Assembly: GCA_016808115.1 (NCBI GenBank)
Contig: JAEQBH010002355.1
Coordinates: forward strand, 558,001 to 622,000
Source of the DNA: Tetrastigma voinierianum
Lineage: Eukaryota; Streptophyta; Magnoliopsida; Vitales; Vitaceae
Length of the DNA: 64,000 nucleotides
Direction: 5' to 3'
Made by a program: the position numbers and the translations under genes. The notes below the pieces were generated by a model. That model worked only from the letters and a program-made list of their open reading frames with translations, was not told where the DNA came from and searched no databases. This document shows, one piece after another, positions 57,640-64,000 of the stretch (position 1 is its first letter; each line of letters starts with the position of its first letter).

Positions 57640-58860
57640 CTTGAGTCCTTAGTCGACGTGCCGCGGTATTTCTTTCTTTTCCTCAAGAACCGCTGAGTTC
57701 TTCAATTTCTTCCCGTTGAGATAATGCTTTAACCTGTCCATTGACCTTGAACTCTTCCCATTATCATCAGCAGCATCGCCCAAATGTAGTAATTGATACC
57801 ACCGTGTATGGCCCACTCCAATTGGATTTAATTTCCCGAAATAACTTCAAACTTAATTGTGCGTAACCCGTTCTCCGCTCAACTCTTTTCTCAAGATTCT
57901 GATCATGCCATTTCTTTGTCTTGTCTTTGTATATTCTAGCATTATCATAGGCTTCATTTCGCTTCCAATTCGTATAGCTTGGAGCAATCTTTTCTTCCTC
58001 GTGTACCCTTGAAATCGAAGTTTAACTTTAACGGGCCCACATTGCCTTGTATTCTAATTCAAGAGGTAGATGACATGGTTTGCCAAAACAACTCGTATGG
58101 GGACATTCCAATGGGGGTCTTGCATGCACCCGTAAGCCCAAAGTGCATCATCAAGTTTGAAGACTAATCCTTCCTATTTTCGAGCCTTCGCGCCTTTTCA
58201 AGCATTCTTTGATCTCCCGCTGAAATTTCGCTGTCCATCGTCCGGGATGATAGGCTAAACTCATTACATGCTTGATCTCATACTCACTCATGAGTTTTGC
58301 AAATATTTTGTTTGCAAATGAGTTCCCCCCATCACTAATGATGGTTCCTGGGGTTCCAAACTCGCTTCAAAATATTCTTTTGCAAGAAACTCAAAATCGT
58401 GTTAGCATCATTCCTGACGTTTCACTCGCCCACCCATTCGAGACGCACCATCAAGCAGCATGTATAGGTTTCAAATGATGGTGGAAAGGTCCCATAAAAT
58501 CTATTCCCCAAACATCAAAAAATTTGTATCACCATAATACCTTTTAAAGTATTTCATTCCCGCTACGATATTTCCAATCCTTGGCATCGATCAATAATTT
58601 CACCCACTCGTACAATCTTCAAGATAAAATAATAAACTCGATTGAGTATCTCAGAGTCGTTTCTTTCTCCGTAAAATGTCCCCTATGGCGGTGATGCATG
58701 GCATTCATTTAAAATTGCCTTGTTCACCTTCCGCACACATCTTCTTATTATCATGTCAGCACCTCTCACACAGCGGGTTATCCCAAATATAATATCTCGC
58801 CGCCGCTTCGAGTTTCTCTTCGTTGGTAGCCGACCTCAAGGTACGGCCCACAAGCCGATA
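57640..58860 (-). pseudogene. Athila-type integrase remnant of E10
   Basis: Minus strand: the zinc-binding CHASP block at about 58692-58705, the core around 58100-58480 with decayed counterparts of the blocks readable in E2, and the C-terminal part to about 57700. The conserved GGTTGCCTCCC block after pol is at about 57618. Small indels in nearly every 50-100 bp prevent any long frame. Confidence 0.7.
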
Positions 58861-58869
58861 ATCTTACAC

Positions 58870-59345
58870 ACAAGATACCATGGAAGTTAGCAGAAACCTT
58901 AAAACAATTGCTCATCCGGGAAGTTCTCTCGTTAATCGCATTTTCTTCATCACCGCTTTTCACTTGTTGCGATCGGCTATCACATCACACATCCTTTTAT
59001 CCTTGATTTCCAAATCAAACTCTTTGCAAAAGCAAAGACTCACCTTATCAATCTTGGCTTAGCTTCCTTTTTCGACATCAAGTATTTGATTGTCGCATGA
59101 TCGCACTACTACATTTAGATCCCAAAATGTATCATTTAAATTTTTCACAAGCAAATACTATGGCTAAAAGATCTCCTTTTCAGCTTGTCGAGTAGTTCTC
59201 TTGTGCTTCATTGAAGGTCTTACTAGCATAGTATATGGCCCCTCAATACTTTCTTCTTTGCCCCAACACACCCCATAGCAAAATCACTCGCATCACACAT
59301 TATTTCAAATCGATCCCATTCCGGGCACAAACATTATAAAATCAG
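58870..59345 (-). pseudogene. RNase H remnant of E10
   Basis: FEIMCDASDF is readable on the minus strand at about 59282-59312, the first catalytic block of RNase H. The rest is present in several frames down to about 58900. Placed between integrase and RT as usual. Confidence 0.7.
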
Positions 59346-60240
59346 ACCAATTTGAGTTTGATTTCACAAAAGCATTCTTGCAAGAGTCATCAAATTGAAC
59401 CTTGTATCTTTTCCAAGAATCGCATAATGGTCCGCTATTTTTGAAAAAATCTGATGAATCTCCCGTAAAATCCAAGATGCCCCAAGAAGCCTTCTTACTC
59501 CTTTTACTGTAGTGTGGTGCAAGAGTTTTGATAATGGATACCTTAGATCGGGTCAACTTCTACCCAAGAAGGTAAATTTTATGCCCAAGAACACCTTCCT
59601 GTCACCATAAAATGGCATTTCTCCCAATTCGCTAATCGTTTGTCTTGGCATCTTAGAAGCATCAAGTTTCCGTATTGTTTAAACATTGATCAAAGTCGAT
59701 CCATACACAATAAAGTCATCCATAAAAATTCCATCACTTCTTCAACCGTGATCCGAGAATATGGACACTACACACCTCCGGAATGTAGCCGGGAGCATTA
59801 CATAACCCAAAAGGCATCCTTCTGAAGGCAAATGTACCATAAGGGCATGTGAATGTGGTCTTCTCTGATCCTCAGCACAGCAATTGATCAGATCCCGAAT
59901 ACCCATCCAAAACAAAAGTGAGGGTGTCCTCGCTAACTCCGGCTCCAACATCCGATCCATGAAAGGCAAAGGGAAATGATCTTTTCTGGTTGCTGTATTC
60001 AACTTTCTGTAATCAATACATACCCCTCCATCCCGTCAATGCCTGCTGGAATCAATTGTTTCTTTCATTTCTCCGATCACAAACTCCCTTTCTTTGGAAC
60101 CACATGGACTGGCTCACCTAAGGACTATCTCGAGATAGCATAGATAAAAACCAAAGATTACCATTTTAGTACCTTCCCGATCACTTCCTTCATCATCGGA
60201 TTTAGTCTCCTCCGGGTGTTCTACGTGATGGTTTGGAAGT
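59346..60240 (-). pseudogene. Reverse transcriptase remnant of E10
   Basis: Minus strand: NTATRKDHFPLPFMDRMLE (about 59945-60002), then a frame break, AEDQ (about 59870), and FRRCVVSIFSD (about 59750-59785). The catalytic block GIFMDDFIVYG at about 59700-59733 keeps both aspartates, unlike E2. Thumb sequence with FDDSCKNAF follows at about 59360-59390. At least four frame breaks. Confidence 0.8.
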
Positions 60241-60779
60241 CTCTTCTAGCGTAATCTTATGCATGCAAATTGATGGATCGATACCCTTCAGCCTCTTCAA
60301 TGGACCAAGCTAGCTTATCTCCTTATGCTTCCTTAATATTTTCAAGAATCTTGTTCCTCATCCTCACTTAACTGTCAATGATCACCGGTTTTTTTTCTTT
60401 TGGTAATTTAAGTAAGCATACTTTAAAATGACATGGCAACTCTTTCAAAACTAGCCCTTCGCACCGTTTCTTGATGAATTTCCCGCTTCAACATTTTCCC
60501 CATTATCGCTTTCGCTTTTACTTCGAGCTCAACACAGCTTCTATAGAATGAAATCGCCGGTATGGAAATCTGCACAGACTTCTTCAAGATACCGAATTCA
60601 CTTTTCATTGATAAAAATCGGGAGTGTTACAATCATTGTTAACATTAGAGTCAAAGCATGTACAAATCGCCTACATTGCATCCTTCCTTATCTCCGTCTA
60701 TATTTTCAGATACTTTTGATTAAATTGAATGCGCAGCCTTCTTCTCCAACCCCTTCAAGATGAGAACCTCCTTTTTGCA

Positions 60780-61160
60780 TATCAATCAAAGGCAGCTCCA
60801 AAAGAGTTAGGAATGGTTTTCCACAGCGTGGGTACTTGTGAATCTTCTTCCATGTCCGTAATGATGAAGCTCCACTGGGAAAACAAACTTTCCAATAGTG
60901 ACCAGTACATCTTCAATGACTCCTTCAGGTTTTACCATCGATCTGTCTGCCATTTGAAGAGTAACAGTTGTGGGAATCAACTCCCCCAAACTTAGTTTCT
61001 TAGCAACAGAAAGAGGCATCAGATTGATACTAGCTCCTGAGTCACAGAGAGCTTCCTGGAATTCAATTCCTCCGACAATACAAGGAATTGTGAAACTCCC
61101 TGGGTCCTTCATCTTTACTGGTGATTCCTTTTGATTACTCGGTGACCGCAAGTGGCAAAG
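60780..61160 (-). pseudogene. Aspartic protease of E10
   Basis: The open stretch 60807-61151 (minus, 114 codons) includes PCIVGGIEFQEALCDSGASI, with the DSG catalytic triad at about 61045-61053, then NLMPLSVAKKLSLGELI and VTLQMADRSMVKPEGVIEDV. This is a retropepsin-like protease, which would process Gag-Pol. It is one of the best-preserved domains in the window, although the flanking frames are broken. Confidence 0.85.
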
Positions 61161-61239
61161 TGAGATTTACTATCCCTTCCTCTACTATTTTTCTTTTCTT
61201 GCTCGCATGTCCTTCGTAAATTTTGCATAGAGTGGCATT

Positions 61240-62960
61240 TGAGTTACCACCTCAAGAAAGGCATACTTATCTCTCCAAATTTTCCGGAAGGCTCTGCAGT
61301 CCCAATCGCTTCTATTTCTGATCTGGCTTATGAGCCAGATCGCGGACCTGATCTCTTCACCCTTCCGATTCTATATCACTTGTCATTTTTCCTATCATCC
61401 CGCACAGGTCACAGCAAATTCATCTCAAATACAGCATCTTCTGATCAGGTTGTATCACGATCCCACTTGCGCCCAGCCCTGCCAGGTCGTATTGGTGGTG
61501 TTCAAAATTTTGAGAATTACAGTAGTTGTTTCCAACTCGTAAACTTTTGCTCATGAGGTTCAATAGCTTCTTATTATCCCTCCATGAAATGCAAAGATCT
61601 GCTCTTCAAAAGATCGGGCCGACCTCGTATTCATTCTCGTGTCTATTTCCGTACCGCGTCGCTTCTGAACCTTGGTGGCTCGCCATACCCTGGCTGGTGG
61701 CTCCCGCCCCGCCGGGCCTCGAGAAGCCCCTCCACCATACGAGAAATTCTCATGGTTCCTGAGTGCTGGGTGATAATGTGCTGGAAGGTTAGGATTGGGT
61801 TTGAAATGGTAAGCTCTTGGCTCTCCCAAGTAATTAACCTCTTCAGCATCATAACGTTCTTCGGTTACCCTCTCAGCACTTCCCTTCAATAACTCCCTTT
61901 CTATTGCTCCTATTTCATGAGCAGTGTGTGTTTTTCTTTCTTGCTTGTCCAACCTGTGCATAATGGCATCTAACTTGGCTTCCATGGCTGTCATCTTGCT
62001 CAACTCCATGATCCCCTTTCCTCTGCTTTTTCCTCTTGAAAGCTCAGAGGGAGTTTTCATGTTACATTTAGCCGTGCCTTCAATCACCTCTTCTTCGCTC
62101 TTCAAGACTTTTTCGCTTGAATGCTCCACAAAGATGAAGCATCAATGATCCCTTTTGATATATATCATTCAAAGCATGATATAATGTCCATCCGAGTTTT
62201 CGTGATCTATCCCATGCAAGGACATCTTCAAGAACGTTGAATCTTTCCTGCTACATACAAGCTTTCATCTTCCCCTCATTGAACACAATGATTTCCTCCT
62301 TCTTCACAGGGTGAGGGCTGGGGAAAGAATCTACCTAAGTAAAGTCACATTAATTCCTCCCTAAGTGTCAACATCAGAATCCATATGGTAAAGATTCATA
62401 CCATGTAGTCGTTGTATCTCTTAGAGAGAATGGGACATGCATTTTTACGACTATCTCACCCCATTCGGGGCCTTAATCTGTATTAGCCATCCCGAGGAAT
62501 CTTCCCAGTGCCTATTTGATCTTTCTCAAGTGATGACCAAAGAACCGATGTCGGGCTGACCATTGTAATCGTTGTCGGCTTCAGCTCAAAATTATTAGCA
62601 TCAACCGCAGTCGTCTCGATCGCCGAGCATTCTTCCCGTACACCGTTCCGTAAATCCTCCATCAGACGCTGACCGGAGGTCTTCTAGCTTCTTCTATATG
62701 TATTTCAACCTGATCCTGCCTTTCATCTGCCATGGTTGAGTTTTCTGCCTTCTTGGTCTTTCTCAAGCTTCGAGCGTCTTCTCTATTTCCCGCGGTCACC
62801 GGAATCGTATCGCGGTTCTCGCTTCCTATGCATCAAAGCCTTTTCGAAAGCAAACACACTCCCATTAATAGGAGTCAAATCAACAAATATATTCAATGTT
62901 TCATAAAGGTTAGTGGCCAAAATGAACCACCGCTTGAAAATCTATTTTTGTTCTTTTCTT
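61240..62960 (-). pseudogene. Gag of E10
   Basis: The open stretch 61560-62129 (minus, 189 codons) holds the C-terminal part of Athila-type gag. It has a Lys/Ser-rich region, a helix with MEAKLDAIMHRLDKQERKTH, and the block EEVNYLGEPRAYHFKPNPN, followed by YHPALRNHENFSYGGG. The N-terminal capsid-like part is upstream, at about 62130-62960, in broken frames. Gag forms the particle and packages RNA. This is the longest open frame in the window with a recognisable identity, and no zinc knuckle is visible. Confidence 0.8.
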
Positions 62961-63041
62961 AAATGTCCAAATTTAAGATTTCCTTCTTCATCTCGAATAT
63001 CGATGACAAATTCTTCGATCCTAAGAATCATTGCTAAAACT

Positions 63042-63136
63042 TGTTGATAAGACCAAAACATGATGGTGAATAAATTTATGACACTATTACCAAAGGACTA
63101 TTGTCTAATCCCCTAAGAATCCATTTACTAAAAACT
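63042..63136 (-). other. LTR-end duplication at the 5' LTR of E10, primer-binding site altered
   Basis: TGTTGATAAGACCAAA starts at 63042 and at 63137, a 95-bp period matching 50095/50183. Where the 3' side has CCCCGGCAACGGCGCCATAA, this side has CCCCTAAGAATCCATTTACT, so the true primer-binding position is not of the tRNA-Asp type here. Confidence 0.75.
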
Positions 63137-64000
63137 TGTTGATAAGACCAAAGAACACATACAAATTCATACATTATACTATATAAACCAAAATCTCTCA
63201 GAGTAAATCATTTTCAAAGTTTGGTTTCGTCCTGATATTCCTCGTAAGTGCACAGTCGACAAGTAATAAATGATTTAAGTCCGATATCGATCCCACAGAG
63301 ATCTCAAGAATTTTAAATCAACTACCCTGACTACTCAATTTCCATACTATTTGGACCACTAAATGATAGTAAGATCCAGCATTAAGGTGCTGGAAAATTA
63401 AACAAATCAAATGGAAATAACTGAAATGAACAATAAACTTGAATATAAAGAATAAAGAATAATTAATAGTTAGGAAAATGAATAGAAATTGAATAATTAT
63501 CGTTTGGAGAACGCATTAAGTTCAATGCTATCATGGAACAATTCCCGCACAACTTGTAAATTTTGTCAGGAATTTTATTTCAAAATCTATCCACGGGCGT
63601 TAATAGTCTGCACCGGATCTCTCCACACTCACATTTCATTATCTACTGACCATTCTCTCGAATACAAGGAATTAGATAACTACTTTCTTTAATGTGGACT
63701 TCTAATTCCAGTATTTTCGTTAATACTTCCATACCCATTTACGGACTCGTACACCTTAGCTCCCAAAGTTATCTGGCCATGTAAGGATGTACAACTTCCG
63801 TGTTACTCTTCCTCCAAATTAAAATAGATCACCCTTCCTGATTAGATCTCAACAACACTCGGATTGGCTACACTATTCGAATTCCGAGGTGGAACTCTCT
63901 CCTGCTTAAATTGATAACTCAATCAACCTGCTTCGATTTCACGAAGAGGATTTATCAAGTAAACTCACAAAGCTCATTAGATCTCTAATAGCATGTTAAT
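63137..64000 (-). mobile_element. 5' LTR of E10 (partial)
   Basis: Collinear with 50183-51050 of the 3' LTR to the window edge. The remainder, including its palindrome cluster, lies outside. Confidence 0.9.

Larger units (their letters stand above)
50095..64000 (-). mobile_element. E10: most complete Athila-type element (5' LTR runs off window)
   Basis: Minus strand. 3' LTR 50183-53072, polypurine tract 53073-53088, 3' noncoding region, extra ORF (about 54750-56750), internal palindrome cluster (about 56900-57395), integrase, RNase H, RT, protease and gag up to about 62960, then the 5' LTR from 63137 to the window end. The first 860 bp of the two LTRs are highly similar with scattered small indels. 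It is inserted in E9. Confidence 0.9.

Overview
This window looks like repeat-rich, probably pericentromeric or intergenic, nuclear DNA of a flowering plant, most likely a dicot. I cannot name the species. I find no host gene, tRNA, rRNA or CRISPR array. Nearly every stretch can be assigned to an LTR retrotransposon or a fragment of one, and every coding region is broken by stops and small indels. The longest open frame in a recognisable protein is under 200 codons.

Layout. E1 (+, 1-4213) is an Athila-type Ty3/gypsy remnant: pol end, then an extra ORF. E2 (-, 4214 to about 37680) is an Athila-type element with 3' LTR 4293-6621, extra ORF, and IN-RH-RT-PR-gag up to about 15760. Its 5' LTR is split into three pieces (about 15990-16395, 23739-24149, 36779 to about 37680) by two later insertions. 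Insertion one is E3 (+, 16396-23738), a pol-less LTR element. Insertion two is E4 (-, 24150-25775 plus 34643-36778), a solo LTR of a third family. E4 is itself split by E5 (-, 25776-34642), a rearranged relative of E2 with an inverted LTR pair. Then come E6 (+, about 37690-39177, a chromovirus-like LTR fragment), E7 (+, 39178-41763, a 5'-truncated Ty1/copia element), a short AT-rich repeat region, and E8 (+, 42606-47254), a Tat-like gypsy element with LTR, gag, a ~160-bp tandem repeat and an antisense ORF. E8 is cut by E9 (-, 47255-50094, a second LTR of the E4 family), which is cut by E10 (-, 50095 to beyond the window), the most complete Athila-type element.

Main observation. E1, E2, E5 and E10 carry irregular clusters of the 10-bp palindrome TGTCGCGACA. 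In four LTRs the cluster stops 64-70 bp upstream of a TATA box of the form CTATAAATA. A second copy of the same cluster-plus-TATA arrangement sits inside the elements, just upstream of the extra ORF, which resembles the plant-specific 'putative plant transposon protein' domain. E3 (TTTCGCT...AGCGAAA) and E4/E9 (GTACC...GGTAC) have their own, different palindromic clusters. This looks like family-specific binding-site arrays that drive LTRs and an accessory gene, possibly an element-encoded regulatory or anti-silencing circuit. The arrays and spacings are read directly from the sequence; the function is inference.
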